A stretch of DNA of 64,000 nucleotides from Hemibagrus wyckioides (lineage: Eukaryota > Chordata > Actinopteri > Siluriformes > Bagridae), in assembly GCF_019097595.1 (NCBI RefSeq), contig NC_080715.1:10311573-10375572 (forward strand), given 5' to 3'. The notes below the pieces were generated by a model. That model searched no databases and was not told the origin of the DNA. It saw nothing but the letters and a program-made list of their open reading frames with translations. The position numbers and the translations under genes are program-made. This document shows positions 29,480-41,167 of this stretch, one piece after another. Positions within the stretch are counted from its first letter, which is position 1, and each line of letters starts with the position of its first letter.

Positions 29480-29891
29480 ATATCTGAGGAAAGCCGATGG
29501 GAAAAAGAAAAAAAAACATTGGTGGGGGAAAAAGTGGGAAAAAATAGGTGGGGAAAAAGAGTTGGGGAGAATGGTGTTGGGAAATGGGACAAAGTTAAAA
29601 AAAAAGAATTGTGGGAGGAATGTAAGGAAAAGTGTTATGAAATGAGGAAAAATTGCAAAAAAAAAGAGGGGAAATCAGAAAATATGGGGGAAAGAGGAGA
29701 TGGGAAAATGTAGAGGGTGTAGAAAAACTAAAAAACTGGAGAGTCTGGACAAAAGAATATGCCAAGGGATGGGTAGAGAAAAGGGAGATGAAGGGTGCTT
29801 ACCTTTTTAACAAGGCAAGAGCTGGAGGAAAATGACAGGAGAGAGAATCTGTGGAAAAGAGGGAGAGAGTAGAAAGAGAAAAGAGCAGGAC

Positions 29892-29930
<39 letters not shown>

Positions 29931-29935
29931 TCATT
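29480..29935. repeat. Purine-rich, decayed repeat tract (part 2)
   Basis: Runs such as 'tgggggaaaaagtgggaaaa', 'aggtggggaaaaagagttgg' and 'atgggggaaagaggagatgg' follow each other at short spacing, ending in a GA array (29891-29930). The open frame at 29519-29713 (Gly/Lys/Glu-rich) follows from the composition and is not a gene. Confidence 0.6.
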
Positions 29936-30099
29936 CTGTGATAAGAGGTGGAAAATTAGCCTGATTATACAGGAACTCGGACGCGCCAGACAGACGGCCA
30001 TGAGTCCTCTAGAATCAGGGGAAAGGAGGAAAGACAAGCGGTCACAATTATATAGCGGATGCCTCCCGATCCTGCCAGGGGTAATGTATTCGGTTAGTT

Positions 30100-30235
30100 T
30101 CTGTACATGCCACATGGGGAAATTCTAATTAAAGGTAGGAGGGAATTTTGACACATGTGAAGCAGCGATCAATATTTAGCACACTATAATCAGCCAATCC
30201 TGATGCCTTCTGACACAGTCATCGTGTGTGCATGC
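30100..30235. other. Candidate conserved non-coding element
   Basis: 'ggaaattctaattaaaggta', 'gcgatcaatatttagcacac' and 'tataatcagccaatcctgat' suggest clustered homeodomain and PBX-like sites. Confidence 0.3.
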
Positions 30236-30239
30236 TACT

Positions 30240-32199
30240 GTTACTCTTCATTATACAGAGGAGAGCAGGAGAGGGGGAGAGAGGCCTCTTCTAACAGCTT
30301 GACAGAGGTACATCATGAATCAAGTGTTTCTGATTTCTTGCTTTCATCTCCATTTATCCCTTCATCCCTGTGAGAGAAAGTGGAGAGGAGGAGGGGAGCC
30401 TTCAAGTTCAAAAGGACCTAGGCGAGCCAGCCAGGAGGGAGGGAAAAAAAAAGATAGGGAAAGGATGAGAAGAAAGGATAAATCAGTCATACGGTCACAA
30501 GAGTCAAATCAAATAATGCTGCAACAAAATATTAGAAGAAGAAAAGTAGAAAGGGGCAAACAGACAACTTTACAGCATTTCTAACCTGGAATTTTCCATG
30601 CCCACTTTTTTTTAACTTTTTGGATGCTAGTCCACTTTGTCAAATCTCATGCAGACATGCAGAATTACTTATTTTTTGTATGCAGATTGTACAATATGTA
30701 AAAACAATCCTCTGCCAGGATTTATCATGAGTAACGTGATTGGATCAACACATGGGGAAAAAATTCCAAGAGTGTCAAGAATATAAGAGACACCCAAGTC
30801 AACCTACAAGAATGAAACTCGTCATCTGGGTCCTTATTGTGCACAGATTGTGATCATCCCATCCTGACAACTACACCAATGACTGCTGTAAATCATTCTG
30901 GATCACAAGTACTGCAATTTCACCAGAGGTAACATGGAAAAGACACATTTATGACAAGAGAGACAACATAGAAAATAGGCTAAGATAAAAAAAAAAGAAC
31001 AAAAGCAAGCGCAAAAACATTGTGACCCCCCCCCCAATTTAAACGTCTATAGATGCATAAATGAATAACTTAGAACTCAGAATTGCATAAATTCCCATGC
31101 AATCGAGCTCCAAAATGCAGTGAACTGCATAGCTGTTGATAGATTTACCAAGTGAAAATATCTGTATGTTGATTGATATGATAGAAATGCTTGTTTCTTT
31201 TTTATACGCAGCAGAACTCATTTAATGATAAGAGGAGCTATTTTGTGATGAGATGTAAGAGATGAGCAGCGATGTTTGATTTGATGTCACTTCCTGAACT
31301 TGGTTGAGGAGATTTTACATGTCATGACTTAGCAAGTAGGAATTCTGAGTTGAGTGGGTGTTTTCTTTGTTTATTCCTAGTCGGAGGATGGAAATGACAA
31401 ATAACGAGCTCTAATCATTCATCTCCAGTGAGAGAAATGGACAGCTGGCCAGAATAACACACCTAGGATTTAACATTGCCATGCAATTCAACCTACAGAA
31501 TGTTTTTGGGAGGTGGGAGAAAACAGGAGAACCAAGAGGAACCCAACATAAAAAACACTCAGGATGGAACGAGGTACTATGGCACTTTGAGACAGCAACA
31601 GAACTGAATAAATAATATTTGGAAAATAACACTACAATGAAGAACAATGTGTATACGAAGAAAGAGTAAAATGTCAAGCAAATGACTTGTAGAACTCATA
31701 TGAAGTAGAAGTCAAGCCTGCATTCTTCATGATTTTGGCCAGTCTGGAAAATAGCCAACACACGTGGAGCTCTGGTATGCAGACACACACTCAGACACTT
31801 GTATCGAACATAGTAACACGTGAACATAAGGCCAAGTGGACAGAGAGAGCATACAACATTAATGCTGACCACGGAGCAGTAGAAGAGTGTGTGTGTATGT
31901 ATGTGAGAGAGGAAGAGAGAGAGAAAGGTGTGCCGAAAGAGGGTAAGCATCATGTCCCATGTCTCCCTTCATCAGCGGCCGTCTCCGTGTTGGGTGTGTA
32001 GTCGTCTCCTTCCAATTAAGACCCTTCCAACTGTGCTAGGTGTCGCACGGAGAGCAAGAGCCGGTGACAACCAGCTGTACAAGATCTGTCTCTGCCATGA
32101 CATAACGAAGGAATTTTAAAACCTCTCCCTCTCACACACACACACATACACACAGATATAGGGCAGAGTGTTGGTCTGAGGCGGAGACTGATAAAGAGT
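30240..32199. other. Intergenic, one dispersed repeat only
   Basis: Apart from the repeat at 31440-31605 and short CA arrays, nothing recognised. Purine-rich at 30360-30560. Confidence 0.4.
31440..31605. repeat. Dispersed fish repeat, GGAGAAACC-type piece
   Basis: 'tgtttttgggaggtgggaga', 'aaacaggagaaccaagagga' and 'ctcaggatggaacgaggtac' match the same family as 24960-25075, diverged. Confidence 0.5.
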
Positions 32200-32460
32200 G
32201 TGTGTTAAATGAGTGGCATTGAAGGCGGCATGGAGGTTTGCCTAATTACTCCTCCCAATCTATCTCCGTCTAGAGCTTCTTGTGTGATTTATCCCAACAC
32301 CGGGACCTTCTGGGATAATGCCGTTATTAAAGCACCGGCTGACGGCGACCCATGCCCCGGGTGGAGGGATGGGGGAAGGGGGTCATAAATTAAAGCATCT
32401 ATTATAGTCAAAGCGGGAATTAATAGTTCTTAGTCCATCTAAACATGGAAGCCTGACAGT
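32200..32460. other. Candidate conserved non-coding element with G-rich run
   Basis: Contains 'tttgcctaattactcctccc', 'tgggataatgccgttattaa' and a G-rich run (32355-32383, four runs of three or more G). CpG-containing and repeat-free. Confidence 0.4.
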
Positions 32461-32874
32461 AAAGTGAAACAGACATGCACACACAAGCATACACAGGAAA
32501 CAACAACTAAATAATCTTTAAGACTCATATATGTATATAATAAATAGATACATATATCTGTGTGTTGTTAATGTACGTTGCACAATGCATCTTTAACGTG
32601 TTACCTGACGTCATGCAGAGAACACCAAGCATTTTTTTACCCCAAGAGCTAGTCTAAAGTCTTTAACTCAGTAACTGAATTCCTGCCTGCCAAATTCAAT
32701 TTCAGTCTCCCTTCACTGGGCCTCAATGTAATATGTGCATTTTGATTGAATTTCATCCCAAAAATACGTAAATATACATATTGTTTATTCGGTTACAAAG
32801 AAAGAACAAATGGATACTTTTAACTACGGCTTATCAAGTGCATTGGGAAATAGAAAAATAGCTCCTTAATCTAA

Positions 32875-33085
32875 TCTAAGGAAACCGCGGTGGTTGTTAA
32901 TTCCGCGCGATTAAATATCTCCGCCATCAACAATGGCGTTCTCCTGCCCTCAAAACCACCATTTGTTCTCTTGGAGGCAAAACAAACATTTTATATTTTG
33001 TGAAATTAAATTTCCAAAGGTCAAAGTCTCTTAACAAATGGAGATAAATCAAAAATACTTTAGCGTTGTCTCTTCAAACAAAACA
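32875..33085. other. Candidate conserved non-coding element with NBRE
   Basis: Contains CpG-rich 'aattccgcgcgattaaatat', 'catcaacaatggcgttctcc' and an exact NBRE octamer AAAGGTCA (33016-33023), the NR4A monomer site. Confidence 0.4.
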
Positions 33086-33089
33086 TCTC

Positions 33090-34870
33090 CAGAAATTTGG
33101 GAGAGAGGTTGGATATGACAAGGTAGATATTGTCAGTAGGATGATGAGTAAGTGCGGGCTCAAAAATCATCATTAAAAATGATCATCAATCTGTGCAGTA
33201 AATTGGGACATTTACGTAAATGAAAAGATTGCAAATGATATCAATAACTACTAACTTAATACTAACTTGGACTACTTTTAATCATACTAAAAAACACATC
33301 TAAATTCCTTTCTCCATTTGTCTGGTGTGTGCACATGAAGGAATCATAAATCAATATCATAAATATTATATAATCAATCATAAATAAATATGATAATCAT
33401 CTTGGAGTGATAATGCTCATTAGATTGAGATAATCATTCAGATGAAACAGAAAGGTATGTAACGAGCTTCTACACATAAAATAATACATCCATTTGAGAG
33501 TACAGACAGACCTAAGTATGAGCTTTCCATTAGATTTAGTAAAATATTTAAGAAATAGCCAGAGATTAAAATTCTGATTAGAAAATCCGAGTATTTAACA
33601 CATGACAGAGAAGTGATATTGAGTCATGAAACCAATCAGGTTCTTGTTTGCACCATAGCACTAGGCATACTAAGCAAAAGTGGTTGAAATTGAAAATCAG
33701 TGTCAAAATGTATACAAAAGTCATTTTGTCTATAATAAAAATAGTCATTTCAATCAGTGAAAGAGTCCCAGTGCTTAACGTGTATCCAGAGAGAAGAACT
33801 CTCTCATTTCTTTAATTTATATTATTTTTTATTTATAGGTTTTTCACTGATTTCATACGTGATCAGATGTTTTTCCACGTGACATCAGACCAATAATATG
33901 CACAAATTAACATAACAGGTGAAAGTTGTTGATGTTTAGATGGGAGGAATAAAATGTTAGTCATGCGAATAATAATTAAATATGAAAAAAAGTGTGAAAC
34001 AACCAAATTTGTCTCAAATTCTATATTTGTATAAAATTGACATGCAAAGTTGGTGTGACTTTTCTACATAGGACAGAGAGAAATTAAAGTAAGACCACAT
34101 TTGTGGTATTATATATATATCTATATCTATCTATATATAAAATTTTTATATATATCTAATATATTCTATAATTCACTACAGTTTGATTGTGCTGTGTAAC
34201 TGGTCTCAAGAGAAGACGATAAAGATGGTGTAGAAGGACATTTACCCACAACAAGACAACGATAGAGACAAAACTGTATGGTTCATGTCTCATATACAGG
34301 GACAGATCTACACTGAGACAAGCACGGAGCAGAGAGGTCAAATGTCCTTCACATTGTGATAGATGAAAGACAATTGTAAGTCTGTGGACAGAAAGACATT
34401 CACATACAGAGAGACAGAGAGACAGATGGTATTCTATCCCTCTTCACTCAAAATCTAACACACACACACACACACACGTCAATGGTGCGATGGTGTTAAA
34501 AGGTGGTGATCTGAAGGGTCATCCCCCATTTTCCAATATGAGCAGAAAGATCTAAAGGCCTTCAGACAGTCGCTCCATCACCATTACTGAGAACGAGGGA
34601 ACACACTCACAGAACATTAGAGGAATGACAGGAACAATAGATCTCTGACGGACGAGAGGAATCGCGGCACACCCTCATGGCCCGTGAAGTGGAGAAAGAA
34701 GAGGATGAGGAGAAAGAGATGGATAAAGAGATAGACAGATAGAAAGAGAGAAAGATAACTGTGGGTGTGTGTGTCCATGTCCATGTCCATGTTTTTACAT
34801 TTCGATGGAGACCAGATGGACAGGGATATCTGACAGTTTGGATTTTATGGGGACATTCAGCTGGTCCCAA
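33090..34870. other. Intergenic, nothing recognised
   Basis: A/T-rich, with TATCTA-type low-complexity sequence near 34110-34170 and a CA array near 34458-34477. No gene. Confidence 0.45.
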
Positions 34871-34879
34871 CAAGGCTGC

Positions 34880-34937
34880 TTCTTCTTCTTCTTCTTCTTC
34901 TTCTTCTTCTTCTTGTTACAAACAAACAAACAAACAA
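34880..34937. repeat. (TTC)n and (AAAC)n arrays
   Basis: TTC units to 34914, then CAAA units to 34937. Confidence 0.95.
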
Positions 34938-35089
34938 ATATTTTTTACAAAGATACAGTTAGTGTTAATTTAATTGAAGCATAATGTACATTAACAATTT
35001 TATGTCTATGGGGGGTCCGCAAAAGGATAGTAAAACAGATCAGTATACTATATGACAATGCAGACACACTTGACACACGAAGCTATCAT

Positions 35090-35102
35090 CACACACACAC
35101 AG

Positions 35103-35137
<35 letters not shown>
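35090..35137. repeat. (CA)n microsatellite
   Basis: CA array with one AGAA interruption; GA array follows at 35451-35488, beyond the duplicated segment. Confidence 0.95.
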
Positions 35138-35139
<2 letters not shown>

Positions 35140-35201
35140 TGTAATGTAGTCTTTAGCAGATTTGAATTTGCTCCTCTGTAACTGCTGATGAAAGAGATCA
35201 G

Positions 35202-35418
35202 AATTGTGTATCTTTTGTGCTGGATGTTTAACATCTGCCAGTGCACTGAGACTGCTCTCCCTGACTTCCCGATTGAGACCTGTCTATCCTCCAGCTGTCT
35301 GTCATATGAAGATGATGTCTCACAGGGGGTGTAAAAGACCACCATAGGCAGGCCTGGGAGCTAAAGACATGCCCGCCTTTTGACGTCTTATTGATTTCAC
35401 TTCTCCAAAAAAGACAGA
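35202..35418. repeat. Duplicated non-coding segment, copy 1
   Basis: About 215 bp matches 37804-38001 in the same orientation. Shared exact blocks include 'ctgtctatcctccagctgtc', 'tgtaaaagaccaccatagg', 'aggcctgggagctaaagaca' and 'cccgccttttgacg', then 'cttattgatttcac'. No matching third copy seen in the window. No coding frame is convincing. Confidence 0.8.
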
Positions 35419-35437
35419 CCACAGAGTGACAAAGAAA

Positions 35438-35448
35438 CACACACACAC

Positions 35449-35499
<51 letters not shown>

Positions 35500-35510
35500 G
35501 GGAGGGATGA
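35438..35510. repeat. (CA)n then (GA)n arrays
   Basis: CA 35438-35450 and GA 35451-35510 with GGGAG interruptions, separating the duplicated segment from the candidate enhancer at 35560. Confidence 0.95.
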
Positions 35511-35559
35511 AAGATAATAGACAGAGACAGAAGAAAAGAGAAGGATGGCCTTTAAAAAA

Positions 35560-35785
35560 TAAACGAGAATAGCACTTAATGTATCCTGAAGGAAGCCTTA
35601 TAATTTGCAGTAATGGCACGGCAATAGCCGAGCTCTTCGCTAAAGAAATTACAGAGCCCTGTCTCCTTGTAGCTGGCAGAAACAGGTCCATTGTGGACAG
35701 AAGTCTTGTTTACTTGGTAAAACGGCATCAATTAGGAGCGACTGGCGGAATTAGCATATGCTCTTAATGCATTGGCCTTCCTGAG
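35560..35785. other. Candidate conserved non-coding element
   Basis: 'ttgcagtaatggcacggcaa', 'cggcatcaattaggagcgac' and 'gaattagcatatgctcttaa' (an octamer/POU-like ATTAGCATAT) in unique sequence. An enhancer-like island. Confidence 0.4.
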
Positions 35786-36299
35786 GCACCACATGGAGAG
35801 CTTTCATTGGTGGGGAAAAAAGGGACATGTTGAGCGAAAAACTGGAAAAGGTCAGGTGTCTGGTGACTGGATTTTTTATTTTCCACCAAACAGGCATGCA
35901 TTCTCTCACTGTCATGTCCCTCTCCAAGCCACATAACAAAATCTCGCGGCTAAGTGGTTGGAAATGATCAGAGTCAGGAGCTCTGACAGGATGCTTCTCT
36001 TTCCAATTCCACTGCTTCCACAAAAGAGGAAATGATCTGTGAAGGAATAATATGCTTTCATTTTATTTGTGTTTATATATCTGAAATTCATCAGAAGTTG
36101 CGGATTTATTGTTCAAGTTTCATTTTTTTTTATTAAAGCACACATTCTAATACAATAATATAAAAAAATAAGTTCAGTATTTTTCTGTAAGCATTGTATT
36201 TAGCAGCATCAGGACTTTGTTATAGTCAGAGATGAAGCTGTAACTTTACAGACATGGGAAAGTCTCCATTTTGAGGGCCTTGAAGTTTCAAGAGAGAAA

Positions 36300-36470
36300 A
36301 CATTACCATCATTATAACGAGATAAAACGTACAAAGTGTAGATTTTTAACTAATAAATCACTGTAACAGCTGACAAATTGATTTGGTATAAGAAGAATAT
36401 ACCACTAACAGGACATGCTTTTATTGTAAAACAATACGTTTTGGATGGTAGCTGTAGCATTAGCTAATTA
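36300..36470. repeat. Possible diverged dispersed repeat, copy 1
   Basis: The order 'tataacgagataaaacgtac', then 'aaaacaatacgttttggatg' resembles 47700-47810 ('tataacgggataaaatgtac', 'gaaaaatgatcatattcaga'). Similarity is low beyond the first block. Confidence 0.35.
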
Positions 36471-36894
36471 GCAAGCTCACTTTTGCTGCAGTGATTAAGA
36501 AGAAAGGAAGGAAAATGTACTTCCTGGTCAATCATTTGAACAATAATTTCTGGAAATAAAATAAGTCATCTCATTCAAATGGCATTTTTTGGCAAATTAA
36601 ACGCATGGCCTAAATGCTCAGGAACAATTTTAGAATTTATCCAGAATCAAATGAACATCAATGATGATTTGATTTAATTACAAATAAAAGTTATAGAAAA
36701 ACTCCGCCCCTAATGCTAAATTTAATATATGTAATCCTCACAACATTTCCTACAACCTGAGGTGTGTGAATTGGTACACTTGCTCCAAATATCCAAATAG
36801 ACAACATTGCTAAGAACCAGCCATGATAAAACTGAAACAGGCGCTGGAGTCTGGAGAGGCTGACAGGAAAACACAGAGTACACTTTCTCAGAAC

Positions 36895-37060
36895 AAAGAA
36901 CTACACCAATGAGAAGTTAACAGCCAAATTAGTGTTGTGGTCAATAAATCCAGTGCTGGAGAGGGCTAATCAATTGCGGCGGTTAGCCAATTCATTTTAA
37001 TTATGCATCACTTACCACCCACTAGCTAATTTCCCTTCTAAAATGCTATTTCATCGTTAG
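36895..37060. other. Candidate conserved non-coding element
   Basis: 'gagggctaatcaattgcggc', 'ttagccaattcattttaatt' and 'atgcatcacttaccacccac' are dense in homeodomain cores. Confidence 0.4.
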
Positions 37061-37061
37061 A

Positions 37062-37118
37062 GGTGGGGAGGGGGGTAAGAGAGAGGGGGGTGGGGTGGGG
37101 TGAGGGGAGGAGAAGGGC
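37062..37118 (+). other. G-quadruplex-prone tract
   Basis: On the + strand there are six runs of four or more G separated by 1-3 nt (37085-37107 is the tightest part). It meets the usual G4 pattern and sits between two candidate conserved elements. Confidence 0.7.
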
Positions 37119-37124
37119 CTGTCT

Positions 37125-37640
37125 GTTTTTCCTCTCCTCCGCTCAGCCCTCTGTATCCTTTCGCCTTTTGCAGGCACTCAAATTGACTGGTCTTGCACAG
37201 TTGCAGCCTGAGCGGGGAAAAAGAATCGTTGGTGTCAAGCCGCAGTTTACAAATATGACATCTCCTCTGTCGCAGCGGCAGATATGAAATATTGATTTAT
37301 GTGCGGTAAAAGGTCTTATAAAAATGATCACATACACAAGAGGGATTAATGCGCCGGAGATCAATAGAAATTTCATTCTTGACGCTAGACTATGTCACCT
37401 ATGGTGAAATGCTAAAATAGAGAAATCAATATTATCTGTGAAATGTCAAATTTATTATAATTATGAGGATGAGAGCTGGCCAAGTGGGGTCCCAGGAGGA
37501 GCGGCGAGCATCCCTCATGGCCACAACCTCACCACCTGCCAATTTGAGCACAATATCAGAGCCGAGGGCCTCCAGCTGCACGGCTGGGCCAAAATCCTGA
37601 AGGAGTATTTAACTCAGAGTTGCTGAATTGTTGTAGTGCA
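37125..37640. other. Candidate conserved non-coding element, longest
   Basis: About 500 bp of unique sequence with balanced composition: 'gcactcaaattgactggtct', 'gatatgaaatattgatttat', 'gggattaatgcgccggagat', 'gaaatcaatattatctgtga'. The frames 37063-37287 and 37438-37626 resemble no protein family. The enhancer interpretation is inference. Confidence 0.4.
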
Positions 37641-37803
37641 GAGCCATTTCAGCACAGTTTGGAGATCCACGCAGATCCTGATTTCATTCACTACCATTAA
37701 ACTGTTTAAGTGCCATAAAGTTCTTCACACACCAAACTGCTGCATCCTGTAGCATATTTGACTTGGCTACTTTAATAGACGTGCTATATGGAAAGATATA
37801 AAA

Positions 37804-38001
37804 ACTGTGTATCTTTTATTCTGGATTTGCCAGTGCAGTGAGACTACTCTCTCTGACTTCTCACCTGAGGACTGTCTATCCTCCAGCTGTCTGTTATGAT
37901 GTCTCACAGGGAGTGTAAAAGACCACCATAGGAAGGCCTGGGAGCTAAAGACAAGCCCGCCTTTTGACGCCTTATTGATTTCACCGCTCCCAATAAGGAC
38001 A
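37804..38001. repeat. Duplicated non-coding segment, copy 2
   Basis: Second copy of the segment at 35202-35418, slightly shorter because of small deletions (for example a missing GAAGATG-like piece after the CTGTCTGT block). I estimate about 85 percent identity by eye. Confidence 0.8.
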
Positions 38002-38436
38002 GGTCTTGCCATAGCTTCCACAGTGAAGGGTTTAAGCTAATCTGTTAAATAAATATTACAAATGTTTCTGCACAGATCCAGGGCTCAGATAGACATCAAC
38101 CCAGTTTGAAAGAAGTTGTTGTACAGTCAGCAGCAGCTCATGGCCATAGATTTTGTTAAGGAAGGAACATTAAAACATTAAAAGCATAGCTGAGAGTTGA
38201 GAGGCTATCATACTCAACTTATTCTATATGCTATGGTCTAATGAATTACTGTAAGTAACCCTGTTTTTGTTGACAACATATAGGCATCCAACAAACACTT
38301 GTTTTTAAGTGCTTTTAAACACAACTATTTTAGAGATCATATTATAAACAGGGTTGACAGGTTTCTCTAAAAAATCCCACAAAAGCCTGCCCTGAAGGGA
38401 CTAAATCTAGGATGGGATATTCAAACAGCACAAATG

Positions 38437-38485
38437 AGTGGCACATAATGGTCAGATGTCCACAAATTTATGGTCATATAGTATA
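38437..38485 (-). mobile_element. Solitary end of the family B MITE
   Basis: The stretch ATGGTCAGATGTCCACAAAT onward to TATAGTATAC is the inverted-repeat end of the element seen complete at 60068-60492. The rest of the element is not recognisable here. Confidence 0.5.
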
Positions 38486-38539
38486 CAAATCTGCTCCACC
38501 TGCCTCTGCGGACAAGCCAACAGTGTCTACAAAACACCG

Positions 38540-38995
38540 TGCACTTTCTTCTAGAAATACAACACACGCTTTGTCTGAATTCTTCTAGATTGCACCATGT
38601 ACTGTGTGAACACCTAGTTGGAATTTTTCTAGTATGCACTCTGTGTAAACTTTATAGAATGCGCTTTGTTTGAATTCTTCTGGAAAGTATCATATATTTG
38701 TCTGAATGTTATGTATTTCTTGAACACTAGAACTTGCCATGGGCTTTGCTATAATACTTCTACAGTGCAGTTTGTACTTTCTTGGAATTTATTATATGCT
38801 TTCTTTGAATTCCTCTAGAAAGCACTGTGAACTTTGTCTGAATTCTTTTCTCGACTCCGCCATGCACTGTGTCTGATTTTTTATCTAGACTGCTAATAAA
38901 TGTCAAGTACTTTCCTTTAATTGTTCTAAAACACACCATGCACTTTGTCGGAATTGTTCAACGAGGCAACATCAGCTTTGTCAAAATGATCCTTG
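38540..38995. repeat. Decayed minisatellite, unit about 33 bp
   Basis: A motif close to 'ctttgtctgaattcttctag' plus 'attgcaccatgca' recurs about a dozen times with a spacing near 33 bp (for example at about 38570, 38660, 38800, 38836, 38945). Units are strongly diverged and some are fused or truncated. Confidence 0.7.
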
Positions 38996-39573
38996 CAAAC
39001 CCAGAAATCATCTGCTCCATGACGTGAACATCATTTAAAACATTTTATTCTTCCTCTCTCCATTAGTTTGAAAAGCAGGGCACACAGGAGAGAATAAATT
39101 GACCTTCTTTTCAATCTCTGCAGCTCACTAATCAACACATCACACCCATTTTTTTTTAAAATGAGCATTTTCAGGAAACACCAGTGGCCGAGCATGATTT
39201 TCAGACTAATAAAACACGCTCACACACTGAGCTCAGGTGCATAATTCCTTTAACAACACCGGAGCTATTAACAATTCAGCCACTACACCTGAACATTACC
39301 AATAAAACCAGTACAATATCCCTCCACTACACACACACACATACAAAAACAGATCCATGGTAAAAAAAAAATTAATAAATAAATATTGTGAGAACCATGA
39401 AAAAGTGTATGTAGTGACAACTTGAGATTTTTTTCAGGGTGACAACAGAAGTAACATGAGTCACAAAAAGCCTCTCAAGCTCTCTCAGGTACACGCTGAG
39501 CCACAACTCTTATCTCAGTTGGAGCTGTATAAATACAGCAGCCAATTCAGCCAGTTTGATGCCAGAGAAATTA

Positions 39574-39581
39574 AGAGAGAA

Positions 39582-39643
<62 letters not shown>

Positions 39644-39665
39644 GTGGGAGAGAGAGAGAGGTGGG
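39574..39665. repeat. (GA)n array
   Basis: Long GA array (39574-39640) with minor interruptions. Confidence 0.95.
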
Positions 39666-40582
39666 CACAGAGAAAAAGGACATCATTTTGTAGCTGCAAT
39701 TCAAAGAGCAATAAATCGAATTCAGGAGATCAGAAACGACGAGATAGACGTCGGTTTAGCCGGCTATTCCAGAAGGCTTATAGAGTAGCACAGATGAAAG
39801 AGCTGGAGAAGGAAAGGGATAGAGAGAGGATGAGTGGACGGCAGCGATGGCCATTCGGAGTGTGAGGAGGGCTGGATGTGTGATAAGCCTGCAGACCACA
39901 GGAGCAATGCTGCATCTATGGAAGGTGCTAGAACTTATCAGACTGTGTTTATCCCCAGCAGGGCTGATTAGCTGACGCTCTTCTAGCTCAAAAACACTCA
40001 AAGAGCATGTTTTCACATGTTAGTGGTGAGACACTTGCCTGCATCCCGTTTCCACACGTAATATAAATTTGATCATTTTTTGCCGTAATATATAAAATAC
40101 CTTTTGGAAGAAAAAGGCAAAAGAATGCTAAGGCATTCAACTTGATAAAACACTAAATATATAGCAGCAAAGGTAAGAAATCTCACGGAGAGCCAAAGAA
40201 TCATTTCATCAGTCAAGTAAATTATTTCATTATGGCTATTTTCCTGGATTCAGGTGCTTGGGCTTTTGTTCACATTTCTGGCCACAAGCTTCAGGATCAT
40301 TAGGGTTGAATTTTCACTTCAATGTATATACACTTTCAAGAAACAAACTTTTTTTTATATTTATTTTTATTTCTTTATTTTTAATATAAATCGGGTTTTA
40401 AAAAGTTCGCAGTATAAAATATATTAAAGCTCTGTTCAAAACAGCAACTTATAAATGTTATTGGCTAAATGCAATGTCAGACAAATAGCATCTTTTTGTC
40501 AAAGTAGAGAGATCTTGGTAATGTTTATAGCAGAATATATACAAGACTAACGAAAACCAGAGATCTGGCTCATAGCTAGCTG

Positions 40583-40703
<121 letters not shown>

Positions 40704-41135
40704 GTTCATACAAATACTAGTGTTAGAGTAGTGTAGATTGTTGGTATTTAATGTACAAGCAACACATATCATAACCAAATTTACTTCAACCTCAATTCTG
40801 CCATCTAATAATACAATAATAAATACGTGGTTAATTATTTGGTGATCATGTCATAATCACATCCCATTACAACTTAACAATACAAGCCTGAGTCCCAGAA
40901 CAGTGATGCACTGTTACACATCTACATATGGATCTCTATTCCTGTCACACTGCTATCTCTCCTTCTAATCCATGAGACTGTGGGGAGATGCTGTTAGGGA
41001 GCAGGGAGTTAGGGATTATGTTTGCACTTGTATTGATTTGAATAGGGCCTCACTTTTCAGACTGCATAACAATATTTCAGATCTGTATTCGGGCTACTGT
41101 GAGGATCAGGATAGAGAGATGCAGTTAGAATACGT

Positions 41136-41167
41136 AAAATAAAATAAAATAAAATAAAATAAAATAA
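41136..41167. repeat. (AAAAT)n array
   Basis: Six units of AAAAT. Confidence 0.9.

Noticed and set aside
35040..35446. Minus-strand frames over the duplicated segment as a duplicated protein exon
   Set aside because: The related translations (EINKASKGG / EINKTSKGG) differ at replacement sites and lack splice signals or family match; kept as non-coding duplication.
37438..37626. 62-codon frame in the candidate element as a small exon
   Set aside because: No family match and no clear splice sites; conservation-like composition is better explained as non-coding.
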